A stretch of 64,000 nt of DNA from Oceanobacillus kimchii X50 (lineage in GTDB: Bacteria > Bacillota > Bacilli > Bacillales > Amphibacillaceae), in NCBI RefSeq assembly GCF_000340475.1, contig NZ_CM001792.1:1882659-1946658 (forward strand), given 5' to 3'. Below the pieces are notes generated by a model, which was not told where the DNA came from, searched no databases, and was given only the letters and a program-made list of their open reading frames with translations. A program made the translations under genes and the position numbers. Positions 18,101-25,932 of the stretch are shown piece by piece; the stretch's first letter is position 1; every line of letters begins with the position of its first letter.

Positions 18101-18493
18101 TTAGACATTTGGTAAAAAGCCAACAATTGCTTCAATAACTGTAGTTATGATAGGAACTGCTAATAACAATATAAATATCTTCCCTGCTAGTTCAATATAC
18201 TTTGATACCGAATCTAGCCCTGCGTCCTTTGTAAGATGTGATCCTATTTCTGCAATATATGAAATGCCAATAATTTTTAAAATCGTATTCAGATAGAGCG
18301 TTTGGATATTCGCCTGATTTCCTAAGGAACGAATTGTTTCGAAAATAATTTGAATTTGTTGAATTACGGAAAAAAATATAATGATCCCTGTAATTAAAAT
18401 TAAGAAAAATGCAAGTGATTTATTAACTTCTTTTAGTAAAATGTAAAGAATTGCTGCCACAACACCTAATAATACAATTTGGAGTATATCCAT
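18101..18493 (-). CDS. spoIIIAD: Stage III sporulation protein SpoIIIAD
   Basis: Small integral membrane protein with about four hydrophobic segments over 130 aa (MDILQIVLLGVVAAILYIL at the start; IFILLLAVPIITTVIEAI near the end). The central KYIELAGKIF motif and overall length match SpoIIIAD. It belongs to the membrane core of the SpoIIIA complex along with AC and AE. It follows spoIIIAC by 11 bp. Confidence 0.94.
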   Translation of the reverse strand: MDILQIVLLGVVAAILYILLKEVNKSLAFFLILITGIIIFFSVIQQIQIIFETIRSLGNQANIQTLYLNTILKIIGISYIAEIGSHLTKDAGLDSVSKYIELAGKIFILLLAVPIITTVIEAIVGFLPNV

Positions 18494-18504
18494 TAGAAAG
18501 CCCC

Positions 18505-18705
18505 TTAGAATAAAAATACCGATTTAATTTGTTGGAATAAATCTGATAGTCCATTTACGACAATAACAAGGACAATGATAAAACCGATTAATGTCGCAAA
18601 CTGAGCAATTTCTTCTTTACCCATTTGTTTCAAGATTGTATGAATGAGTGCTACTATTATTCCAATCCCTGCAATTTGGAATAGTATCGATGCGTCTAAA
18701 AACAT
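18505..18705 (-). CDS. spoIIIAC: Stage III sporulation protein SpoIIIAC
   Basis: 66-aa protein with two transmembrane helices (about 7-25 and 38-58) separated by a short charged loop (KQMGKEEIAQ). Family members are FliQ-like in topology and lie in the inner core of the SpoIIIA secretion-like complex. The start is ATG 18705 and GGGGC precedes it. Third gene of the operon. Confidence 0.94.
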   Translation of the reverse strand: MFLDASILFQIAGIGIIVALIHTILKQMGKEEIAQFATLIGFIIVLVIVVNGLSDLFQQIKSVFLF

Positions 18706-18748
18706 GCATTTGCCCCTTTCTTCCCACCCATCGAGATATGATGATAAC

Positions 18749-19261
18749 TTAAATAAATAGCAATACTAAAAACAGGCCACATAGAATCCCTAGTGTTTTA
18801 GATAACTTTCCATAATGTTGATAAGCATCTTGTGCTTCACTCAACTGGGTTTCTAAATAAACTTTTGTTAGATGGATATGCTTTTGTTGTTGTTCAATAT
18901 CGTGTTGTCCTAACGATTTTCCAAATTGAAGTAAGATTTCTTCATCACTAGATTGCAATGCAGAATTTTTTAGTAATAGACTTACTTGTTTTTCCCAAAT
19001 TTGATCAAAATCAAATGGTATTTTATCCATTTGTTTAGCCATACCTTGAAAAAACAAACGAATCGGCTCAGGACTTTTTTTGGAAATAATTAAAAAAGCA
19101 GCTTGTAATGAAACTTGACTATATACCATTTCTGCTTCTAATACTTGTAAAGCATTAATCACTTGTCGTATATGTTTTGGTCGTTGCTTCAGTCCATTAC
19201 TCCATTCAAATCCGATGGTGGTTGCTGTCCCGATTAAAAGCAGTGCTCCAATCCACTTCAT
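18749..19261 (-). CDS. spoIIIAB: Stage III sporulation protein SpoIIIAB
   Basis: SpoIIIAB resembles type II secretion GspF-like proteins: short N-terminal hydrophobic segment (MKWIGALLLIGTATTIGF), a helical cytoplasmic middle with the conserved RPKHIRQVINALQVLEAEM, and a C-terminal membrane helix (about 152-170, ending LFLVLLFI). The 170-aa frame starts at ATG 19261 with GAGGAG upstream; the longest frame to 19366 lies inside spoIIIAA. It overlaps the spoIIIAA 3' end by 56 bp, a larger overlap than elsewhere in the operon. Confidence 0.93.
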   Translation of the reverse strand: MKWIGALLLIGTATTIGFEWSNGLKQRPKHIRQVINALQVLEAEMVYSQVSLQAAFLIISKKSPEPIRLFFQGMAKQMDKIPFDFDQIWEKQVSLLLKNSALQSSDEEILLQFGKSLGQHDIEQQQKHIHLTKVYLETQLSEAQDAYQHYGKLSKTLGILCGLFLVLLFI

Positions 19262-20189
19262 GTATAGGACTCCTCTTTGACAATTTAATTTCATCACCAG
19301 CAGAATTATAAACTTTTTGTATCTTACCAATGTTTGTCCCTTTTCCCAGTAAAATATATCGTTCAAATACCTGCTGTTCGATTAACTTTTGCATAGATGG
19401 TCGACTATTTAAATCATCCCATTGGTTGGCGTGAGCGGTACAAATAATGGTTACACCAGTATGAATAGCTTCTAATAATGCATCTACATCATGATCGGTC
19501 CCGATTTCATCGACAACAATAATATCTGGTGACATCGAACGGACCAGCATCATCATTCCTTCTGCCTTTGGACAGGCATCCATAACATCAGTCCGAGTTC
19601 CTACATCATGTTGAGGAATACCTTGTAATGACGCAGCAATTTCAGACCTTTCATCCACTATTCCAACCTTTTTTGACCTATTCATCGGTTGATCTATCGT
19701 TGCAATCATCCTGGTTAAATCACGAATCATTGTTGTTTTTCCGGATTGTGGGGGACCAATAACCATGGTATTAAAATAGTAGTTATTTTGGTTAATATAT
19801 CGAAACACCTCTATTGCAGCATTCCGTTTTTCCTTTGCAATACGGATATTAAAACAGGATATATGCTGTAATGCCTTGACACCTTTTCCTGAAGTATTTA
19901 CCCTACCAGCAATTCCAATTCTATGACCACCTTCTATGGTTATATATCCTGATCGTAGTTCATCTTCCATGCGATATAGAGAGTATTCACTTATTTGATT
20001 TAATAAATAATTGCCATCACTTTTTTGAGGTATTGTATCTTTAAGCCACTTTGTGTCTTTATCAAATATCAATTCGATAGGTCTTCCTATTCGAATTCTA
20101 ATTTCTTGAAGTTCTTCTTCATTATGGATAATTTTTTCTTTTATACAGCGCTGTAAATGTATAGGGAAGAGTCGTAAGATCTTGTCCAT
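19206..20189 (-). CDS. spoIIIAA: Stage III sporulation ATPase SpoIIIAA
   Basis: Secretion-type AAA ATPase that powers the SpoIIIA complex in the mother cell. Walker A GPPQSGKTTMIRDL near residue 145, Walker B DIIVVDEIG near 217, arginine-rich KKVGIVDERSEIA between them. 327 aa, about 20 residues longer than the B. subtilis protein; the extra residues are at the C-terminus, where the frame runs into spoIIIAB. ATG start with GAGG about 7 nt upstream, preceded by a sigma-E-like promoter. First gene of the eight-gene operon. Confidence 0.95.
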   Translation of the reverse strand: MDKILRLFPIHLQRCIKEKIIHNEEELQEIRIRIGRPIELIFDKDTKWLKDTIPQKSDGNYLLNQISEYSLYRMEDELRSGYITIEGGHRIGIAGRVNTSGKGVKALQHISCFNIRIAKEKRNAAIEVFRYINQNNYYFNTMVIGPPQSGKTTMIRDLTRMIATIDQPMNRSKKVGIVDERSEIAASLQGIPQHDVGTRTDVMDACPKAEGMMMLVRSMSPDIIVVDEIGTDHDVDALLEAIHTGVTIICTAHANQWDDLNSRPSMQKLIEQQVFERYILLGKGTNIGKIQKVYNSAGDEIKLSKRSPIHEVDWSTAFNRDSNHHRI

Positions 20190-20223
20190 AATATTTCCTC
20201 ATCTCTACATAATCTTTATACTA

Positions 20224-20251
20224 AATGTATGTGATAGAAGATATAATATGA
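20224..20251 (-). promoter_or_regulatory. Sigma-E promoter of the spoIIIA operon
   Basis: Minus strand TCATATT (20245-20251), 13-bp spacer, CATACATT (20224-20231), very close to the sigma-E consensus (KMATATT, 13-15 bp, CATACAHT). It lies 35 bp upstream of the spoIIIAA start, and spoIIIA is a known mother-cell sigma-E operon. Confidence 0.8.
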
Positions 20252-20285
20252 CCAATTGGAAGTAACCTTGTTTTATATGGACTAA

Positions 20286-20326
20286 AAAAAGCCTTAAAAA
20301 GTCATTAAGACTTTTTAAGGCTTTAG
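20286..20326 (-). terminator. Terminator after efp
   Basis: Perfect 16-bp stem AAAGCCTTAAAAAGTC (20288-20303) / GACTTTTTAAGGCTTT (20309-20324), loop of five bases, T-rich on both strands; ends papA-efp. Confidence 0.92.
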
Positions 20327-20337
20327 AAGATATATAC

Positions 20338-20895
20338 TTAAGCTCTAGATACGTATTTACCGTCGGATGTGTTGATAACTAATACATCACCCTCGTTTAC
20401 AAAGAATGGAACTTGAACAATCAATCCTGTTTCAAGTGTTGCGGGTTTGGATCCACCACTCGCAGTATCTCCTTTAATACCAGGTTCTGTTTCCGTTACT
20501 GTTAGTTCAACATTATTTGGTAGATCTACACCTAGAATCTCATTCTCATAGCTAATGATAGAAACTTCCATATTCTCTTTGATAAATTTTAACTGTTCTT
20601 GGATTTGTTTACCTGGGATTTCTATTTGGTCATACGTATTCGTATCCATAAATGCATGTGCATCTCCAGAAGCATAAAGGTACTGCATTTTACGATTTTC
20701 TATATGTGCTTTGGCAACTTTTTCACCTGCACGGAACGTTTTTTCTTGAATATTACCGCTTCGTAAATTGCGTAGTTTAGATCTTACAAAAGCAGCACCT
20801 TTTCCTGGCTTCACATGTTGAAATTCGATGACTTGCCAGATATCATTGTCTACTTCAACTGTAAGTCCTGTCTTAAAATCATTTACTGAAATCAT
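20338..20895 (-). CDS. efp: Translation elongation factor P
   Basis: Relieves ribosome stalling at polyproline stretches. 185 aa with the three beta-barrel domains; the exposed loop VKPGKGAAF carries Lys32, the residue modified in many bacteria (5-aminopentanolylation in B. subtilis). The C-terminal [16 protein letters not shown] signature is intact. ATG start, AGGGAGG upstream. It follows papA by 25 bp and ends at a strong terminator. Confidence 0.98.
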   Translation of the reverse strand: MISVNDFKTGLTVEVDNDIWQVIEFQHVKPGKGAAFVRSKLRNLRSGNIQEKTFRAGEKVAKAHIENRKMQYLYASGDAHAFMDTNTYDQIEIPGKQIQEQLKFIKENMEVSIISYENEILGVDLPNNVELTVTETEPGIKGDTASGGSKPATLETGLIVQVPFFVNEGDVLVINTSDGKYVSRA

Positions 20896-20920
20896 TCTTG
20901 TTCCTCCCTATGTATGGGTA

Positions 20921-21982
20921 TTAAAGCTGAATCAATTCTTTTGGAGCAAAAGTTAACCGCTCGTTTCCTGTATCGGTTATCACGATATCATCCTCGATAC
21001 GACAACCTCCAAGTCCTTGTACGTATATCCCTGGTTCTACGGTGACTACCATTCCAGGTTTTAAAATTATATCAGATCGGTAAGATAATCCAGGGCTCTC
21101 ATGAACCTCTAATCCAAGTCCATGTCCTGTAGAATGTCCAAATTGCTCTCCGTAACCCTTCTCTGAAATATAATCTCTTGTGAGACTGTCAGCTTCTTTA
21201 CCAGTAATTCCTGGTCTTGTACCTTTCACTCCACGAAGGTTCGCCTCTAATACTATATCATATATTTGCTTTAGTTCGACAGATATTTCTCCTACTGCTA
21301 CCGTTCGAGTAATATCGGAACAATAACCATTATACAAGGCACCAAAATCTAAAGTAACAAGTTCACCAGATGCGATTTTTTTATCGGAAGCAACACCATG
21401 CGGCAAGGCAGATCGATGTCCAGATGCTACAATGGTGTCAAAACTAGAAGAAGTTGCCCCTTGACGACGCATAAAGAATTCCAATTCGTTTGAAATCTCA
21501 ATTTCAGGCACCCCAGGTTTGATATAGTTTTGAATATGAGAAAATGCATCATCGGCAATTTTAGCAGCTTTTTTCATCACTTCTAATTCATCCGGTGTTT
21601 TGAACATGCGCAATTCTTCAATCCAGCCACTTACAGGAACAAGTTCAGCAGAAAAAGATTCTTGGTAAGATAAATACTCTGAGTATGTTGTATAATCCTT
21701 TTCAAACCCTAATCTTTTTACATTATTTTCACTAACTAATTTACTAACTTCCTTTGCTATTCCACCTTTATGTTCTACGATATCAAAACCTGAGGCTTGA
21801 GAAGAAGCTTGTTCTGTATATCTAAAATCTGTGATAAATACTGCTTTATTCGCAGTAATCAAAGCAGTACCCGCACTCCCAGTAAAACCTGTAATATACC
21901 GTCTGTTATACGGACTATTAATGATTATAGCTTCAACATTATGTTCTTCCATACGACTTCTTAATTGTTCTACTTTAGTCAA
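20921..21982 (-). CDS. papA: Xaa-Pro aminopeptidase (M24B, PapA/YqhT-like)
   Basis: Cytoplasmic metallopeptidase that removes N-terminal residues preceding proline. N-terminal creatinase-like domain (1-125, RRYITGFTGSAGTALI), then the pita-bread catalytic domain with metal ligands in TLDFGALYNGYCSDITRT, GHSTGHGLGLEVHE and VTVEPGIY plus RIEDDIVI. I place the start at TTG 21982, where AGGAGG has a 9-nt spacing and the N-terminus aligns with known homologues; the ATG three codons earlier directly touches that site. 353 aa. The neighbour efp is linked to proline-rich translation. Confidence 0.93.
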   Translation of the reverse strand: MTKVEQLRSRMEEHNVEAIIINSPYNRRYITGFTGSAGTALITANKAVFITDFRYTEQASSQASGFDIVEHKGGIAKEVSKLVSENNVKRLGFEKDYTTYSEYLSYQESFSAELVPVSGWIEELRMFKTPDELEVMKKAAKIADDAFSHIQNYIKPGVPEIEISNELEFFMRRQGATSSSFDTIVASGHRSALPHGVASDKKIASGELVTLDFGALYNGYCSDITRTVAVGEISVELKQIYDIVLEANLRGVKGTRPGITGKEADSLTRDYISEKGYGEQFGHSTGHGLGLEVHESPGLSYRSDIILKPGMVVTVEPGIYVQGLGGCRIEDDIVITDTGNERLTFAPKELIQL

Positions 21983-22060
21983 TTCTCCCATCCTCCTATG
22001 TAGTCAGAAAACTATCTATTTTTGTATTTTAGTTTAACACAAAATCAATAGTTTGAATAA

Positions 22061-22576
22061 TTATTGGGAGCTTTCTGACTGAGGATGCTTTGCCTTTTGC
22101 CAGTCTTCATAATTATAAGATATTGAGTAACCTACAAACGTACCGTATAAAATAAACACACATATTGTTGTAACCCATGTATTTAACGATAATTCAGTTA
22201 GGTGTGGAACATTTGGAAAAAGTGGTTGAAGTACAAAGAATACGATTGCCCATACAGCTATTCCAAATATAATACTTACCCATAATGAATAGACTTTCTT
22301 TAACAATATATAGTAAAGAAATGCAATAGCTACAGATACTATACCTGCTATAATAATTGTGAAAAAGTTCCCTAACCAGCTATCTGTCCAACTAGCATTA
22401 ACCCAAGAAGTTAATAATAACGATTTAGGTGATACCTCCATGAAATTAAAGTAATAAAATATACTAGCTATTAAACTCCATAGAATACCGCCGATAAATC
22501 CAGTTAATAACGATCTTGCAAGTAATGTGAGCCGATCCTCATTTTGATTGGAATGATTTTGTTTCCCAGAACTCAT
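22061..22576 (-). CDS. yqhR: YqhR-family conserved membrane protein
   Basis: 171-aa membrane protein with four predicted transmembrane helices (about 25-45, 65-90, 98-120, 130-155). The size, the SLLTGFIGGILWSLIASI segment and the position next to papA match B. subtilis YqhR, a conserved sporulation-clade protein of unknown role. The start at ATG 22576 has GGAGG 8 nt upstream; the longest frame adds 29 residues with no ribosome site. In B. subtilis an aroQ-type gene lies between this gene and papA; none is here. Confidence 0.8.
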   Translation of the reverse strand: MSSGKQNHSNQNEDRLTLLARSLLTGFIGGILWSLIASIFYYFNFMEVSPKSLLLTSWVNASWTDSWLGNFFTIIIAGIVSVAIAFLYYILLKKVYSLWVSIIFGIAVWAIVFFVLQPLFPNVPHLTELSLNTWVTTICVFILYGTFVGYSISYNYEDWQKAKHPQSESSQ

Positions 22577-22890
22577 GTAGTTACACCTCCATCGATTAGT
22601 ATTGCCAATCGATGGTGAACTATCACATTTTATACTAAAAATCTTTACTATAAAGACAATCAATCATTGCATAAATAATAATGTATAGGGAAGAATATAG
22701 TATCAATAATGATTCATCTGATCATACAAATCGTGTTCAAATATCGGAAATTGGTATATCATTAAAAGAAGATATCTGTTTACTAACCTTACTTAAAACG
22801 AGTAGAAAAATTCTAAGTAAGGAATGTAATTAATTGCAACCAACTTATGTATAAGTCTCTGTATGTATAAATTGATTAGGAGGGGTGTAA
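22577..22890. other. Non-coding gap between divergent yqhR and yqhP
   Basis: 314 bp, AT-rich, between divergently transcribed genes. It must hold both promoters; no strong repeat or RNA element is apparent, and no yqhQ-like frame remains. Confidence 0.5.
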
Positions 22891-23253
22891 ATGAGAAATA
22901 AATCTATGACTATATTGGTGTATATTATAATTGGATTAGCCGCCGTTGGGCTTTTTTCACAATTATTCGGGAATACAATTTCATTCCTTTCTAGAATATT
23001 AGTTACCATTGTAATCGGAGCAGCAATTTTTGGTTTACTTTACTACTTTTTTGTTAGGCGTAATTCCCCAACAAATACGGAAGATCGAAAAAAGTATAAA
23101 CAAGCAGTGAAGCAATCGAAGACTAAATATAATTCTACCTCTTCTCCTATACCAAAAAAAGCAACACATAAAAAGAAACGAACAAAAAAAGCAAGTCACT
23201 TACGTGTAATTGAAGGAAGTAAATCGAAAAAAAAGAACCGCGCTTCATATTGA
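22891..23253 (+). CDS. yqhP: YqhP/SA1362-family membrane protein
   Basis: 120-aa protein with two transmembrane helices (about 7-25 and 32-52) followed by a strongly basic cytoplasmic tail (about 53-120, many Lys/Arg, Ser-rich). The layout and position match B. subtilis YqhP and staphylococcal SA1362, whose function is unknown. ATG start with GGAGGGG 8-9 nt upstream. Its stop lies inside a bidirectional terminator shared with the convergent lipase gene. Confidence 0.75.
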   Translation: MRNKSMTILVYIIIGLAAVGLFSQLFGNTISFLSRILVTIVIGAAIFGLLYYFFVRRNSPTNTEDRKKYKQAVKQSKTKYNSTSSPIPKKATHKKKRTKKASHLRVIEGSKSKKKNRASY

Positions 23254-23270
23254 GCGGTTCTTTTTTTGTT
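23232..23270. terminator. Bidirectional terminator between yqhP and the patatin gene
   Basis: AAGAACCGC / GCGGTTCTT stem with a 12-nt loop, A-run on one side and T-run on the other, between convergent genes. The yqhP stop codon is within the loop/stem. Confidence 0.9.
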
Positions 23271-23275
23271 GAGTG

Positions 23276-24166
23276 TTATCCATGCCATTTTTTCAAGAAT
23301 TTTTCTGTACTATTTCTTCCGGAAATAATTAATTTTTGTCTCGCTTCTTCTGTTAATGAGAAATTCATGGCTGCTGTTCCTTCAACAGGTACAAAAATGA
23401 TATTCTTCTTGTCGCTAGTAGAAATATATCTAGAATCATGCGCCTGTTTCATAGTCGAAAAGAGAGCTTGAAACATACCAATTGCATTATCAATCTTTCT
23501 TGGACCAATCTCTTGTGTTATTTCGGTTAATTTCACACCTAATAACGGCCGAAGTGGTTTATTTGTAGGTTGATCAAAAATCCACATTGGAAAGTTACTG
23601 AGTAATCCTCCATCAACAACAATACTTTTTTGTTTATACCTTCCAGGTACTCTCTTGGGCATAAAGAAATACGGGAAACCCGCACTCATTCGTACAGCTT
23701 TCGAAACAGGGAAATATTCAGGCTTTATACCATAAACTCTTTCTAAATCATCAGGAATCACTACTAATTTCCCTAAGGATAAATCACTCACAACAACTTT
23801 TAAATAACCTTCTTTAATATCAGAAAAGGTTTTAATGTGTTTCCGTTCTAAAACCTCCATCAACCAAGCTTCAAGTTTATCTCCTTTATTAATTCCAAGC
23901 TGGAAATATAGAAAAAACCATTTTGTCAGCGGTAAGAACTTTGTAAGCAAAGGTGGATCTGCTAAAGAAGAAAGATCTAATTCATTTACAAGCTCTTTAA
24001 TTTCTTCCATTGAGTATCTTGCTGCAATCATTGAAGCAATAATTGCTCCAGCAGATGTTCCTGCAACTCGTTCGAATTCAATATGATGTTCCTTAAAGGT
24101 TTCTAAGACACCTACATACGCAAAAGCCTTTACTCCTCCTCCAGAAAAAACACCATCTATATTCAT
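23276..24166 (-). CDS. yqhO: Patatin-like phospholipase (YqhO-like)
   Basis: Predicted lipid acyl hydrolase with a Ser-Asp dyad. Oxyanion hole GGGVKAFAYVG near residue 10, nucleophile in GTSAGAII near 38, catalytic Asp in VVDGGLLSNFP near 190. 297 aa. Start ATG 24166 with GGAGAG about 7 nt upstream; the longer frame begins 13 codons earlier without a site. It lies near mntR and yqhP as in B. subtilis. Substrate not predictable from sequence. Confidence 0.88.
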   Translation of the reverse strand: MNIDGVFSGGGVKAFAYVGVLETFKEHHIEFERVAGTSAGAIIASMIAARYSMEEIKELVNELDLSSLADPPLLTKFLPLTKWFFLYFQLGINKGDKLEAWLMEVLERKHIKTFSDIKEGYLKVVVSDLSLGKLVVIPDDLERVYGIKPEYFPVSKAVRMSAGFPYFFMPKRVPGRYKQKSIVVDGGLLSNFPMWIFDQPTNKPLRPLLGVKLTEITQEIGPRKIDNAIGMFQALFSTMKQAHDSRYISTSDKKNIIFVPVEGTAAMNFSLTEEARQKLIISGRNSTEKFLKKWHG

Positions 24167-24275
24167 AACATCTCTCCATACAGTTGTTACTTCATATATA
24201 AGCACAGATGTTAAGAGTTATTCCAATAAACAAGTATAAAGTATGATAATATCGAACAGATTTTTCTGTAAATTT

Positions 24276-24325
24276 AAAAACCGAACTATTATAAGGAACA
24301 TCCTCTCTAAAAGTTCGGCTCTCAT
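24276..24325 (-). terminator. Terminator after mntR
   Basis: AGCCGAACT / AGTTCGGTTTTT on the minus strand with a loop of about 24 nt that forms little structure; adjacent to the mntR stop. Confidence 0.7.
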
Positions 24326-24328
24326 TTA

Positions 24329-24772
24329 TTAATTTTCTGTTACCTCGTTTACTTGCTGGTCACTTTCTTTAATTACCTTTTTTAAATCTTTTACGCGTGA
24401 ATCATCTTTTTTAAAATAATTTACAAGGTCCCCAATACGGTCAATAGAGTTCCAACTTAGATGGTGTTCAATTCCTTCAACATCTTCATATATATTTTCA
24501 TCATTTACTCCAATTATTTCTAAAAACTCTTCTAATAATTCGTGACGAAATACTAGACGTTCTCCAATTTTCTTACCTTTAGTAGTTAATACAAAACCAC
24601 GGTACTTTTCGTAATCAAGATACTGATCCTTATCTAGTTTTTGTACCATTTTTGTGACAGAAGACGGATGAACATCCAAGGCCTCAGCAATTGCTGAAAC
24701 ACGAGCGTATCCTTTTGATTCAATTAAGTTATATATTATTTCAATGTAATCTTCCATACTAGGTGTAGGCAT
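24329..24772 (-). CDS. mntR: Manganese-responsive repressor MntR
   Basis: DtxR-family Mn(II) sensor controlling manganese uptake and efflux. Winged helix at residues 1-65; metal ligands D8, E11, H77, E99, E102 and H103 can all be counted in the sequence, the exact B. subtilis MntR set. At 147 aa it lacks a DtxR SH3 domain, as expected for MntR. ATG start, AAGGAGC just upstream. In B. subtilis lipM follows; here a repeat-containing gap and yqhL follow. Confidence 0.97.
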   Translation of the reverse strand: MPTPSMEDYIEIIYNLIESKGYARVSAIAEALDVHPSSVTKMVQKLDKDQYLDYEKYRGFVLTTKGKKIGERLVFRHELLEEFLEIIGVNDENIYEDVEGIEHHLSWNSIDRIGDLVNYFKKDDSRVKDLKKVIKESDQQVNEVTEN

Positions 24773-24889
24773 AAAACGCGCTCCTTAAATAGGTGAAAAT
24801 ATTTTTTATCACAGGCAACATTTTTTCTTTTCTATACTATGAGCATACATGATTGTTGGGTCAGACTCAAGTTTTTATTCAAGAAACAC

Positions 24890-25035
24890 AAAATGCGACC
24901 GGCCGTTAGAAACATAGCGAGTGTATCCTATTTTTTAGGACTATTGAGTTAATCACGGAGAGGTGACAAACCGATGGTGTAGTGCGATTTCCTGAAGTCT
25001 TCTAGTTTCTCGACGCTTGCATAGGACGTGGTCGT
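24890..25035. repeat. Degenerate intergenic repeat, copy A
   Basis: Region between mntR and yqhL with non-coding, relatively GC-rich sequence unlike its surroundings. The 50-bp piece at 24984-25033 recurs at 58374-58430: the right part (CTAGTTTCT...GGACGTGG) in the same orientation and the left part (GCGATTTCCTGAAGTC) inverted. No reading frame spans it. Confidence 0.6.
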
Positions 25036-25088
25036 TTCTGTCTACTAAAAGATATGAAGTCCAAATTCTTTCCTTTTAAATAAAAACT

Positions 25089-25117
25089 TTGAAAAATAGA
25101 CGCTCTACCCATATAAT
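25089..25117 (+). promoter_or_regulatory. Sigma-A promoter of yqhL
   Basis: TTGAAA (25089-25094), 17-bp spacer, perfect TATAAT (25112-25117), 33 bp before the yqhL ATG. Confidence 0.8.
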
Positions 25118-25150
25118 GATAATGTAGACTAGAATTACGGGGGACCTAGA

Positions 25151-25525
25151 ATGGAAATTTTAATTATAGCATTAGTCGTTTTATTAGCGGTGAGTCTATT
25201 CCGATATTATAGACAGAAGAATTATTTAAAAGTATTAACCGAAGATCAATTTCGTGAAGGATATCGAAAAGCACAATTAATTGATGTTAGAGAGCCTCAA
25301 GAATTTGATAGAGGTCATATTTTAGGAGCAAGAAATATCCCAATGACTCAAATGAAACAACGTCTTGTAGAAATGCGTAAAGATAAACCAATTTATTTAT
25401 ATTGCCAAGGAAGTTCACGTTCAGCAAGAGCAGCTCAATTACTTCATAAAAAAGGCTACAAAGAAATCTATCAGCTTAAGGGTGGATTTAAAAAGTGGAC
25501 GGGTAAAATCAAGACAAAAAAATAG
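25151..25525 (+). CDS. yqhL: Membrane-anchored rhodanese-like sulfurtransferase (YqhL)
   Basis: N-terminal transmembrane helix (MEILIIALVVLLAVSLFRYY) followed by one rhodanese domain (about 30-122) with the active-site loop YCQGSSRSARAA, Cys at about residue 89. Single-domain rhodaneses move sulfane sulfur; the membrane anchor suggests a cytoplasmic-face role. 124 aa, normal for YqhL. GGGGG before ATG, with a good sigma-A promoter. Ends at its own terminator. Confidence 0.9.
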   Translation: MEILIIALVVLLAVSLFRYYRQKNYLKVLTEDQFREGYRKAQLIDVREPQEFDRGHILGARNIPMTQMKQRLVEMRKDKPIYLYCQGSSRSARAAQLLHKKGYKEIYQLKGGFKKWTGKIKTKK

Positions 25526-25533
25526 CAGAAAGA

Positions 25534-25572
25534 TTAAAACCGAACCATCATTTGATGTTGTTCGGTTTTTAC
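25534..25572 (+). terminator. Terminator after yqhL
   Basis: AAAACCGAAC (25536-25545) / GTTCGGTTTT (25560-25569) stem with T tail, just after the yqhL stop. Confidence 0.88.
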
Positions 25573-25644
25573 TTTTCATTAATAGAAGTAATTTAACTCA
25601 TTGAATCAATTCATAATTAATATATTTGGTGTAAAATCCTAATG

Positions 25645-25830
25645 TTGCGCTGTTTGATTTCCATTGCAGACGACGCTTTCCGCAGGTACGACTTCAAAGC
25701 GTAAGAAATATACAGAGACTCCTGTGGGAAGACGACCTAGGTGAGACTCCGGATTGCTTAGCTACCGGAGGCTCGTCAGCCGCCGCTGTATTAGCGAAGT
25801 ATATTTCTGCAGCGGGTTTTCAAAAGCTAA
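25645..25830. repeat. Degenerate Bacillaceae-type GC-rich intergenic repeat
   Basis: Non-coding stretch with phrases such as GACGACGCTTTCCGC and AGACTCCTGTGGGA, which I recognise from a dispersed repeat common between genes in Bacillus-related genomes. Its central part is bounded by the inverted pair AGAAATATAC (25704-25713) / GTATATTTCT (25799-25808) and contains a CTCCGG/CCGGAG hairpin. Located between the ends of yqhL and gcvPB. No transposase frame. Confidence 0.55.
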
Positions 25831-25932
25831 TCATTCGGATCTATCTTTTGAGTGAATATTTTTGTTCCAATCCCTTTTGATAGGTTTATTCTTAATGTAA
25901 CAAGAGTTTTACTCGCACTAATAAAGAACTGC

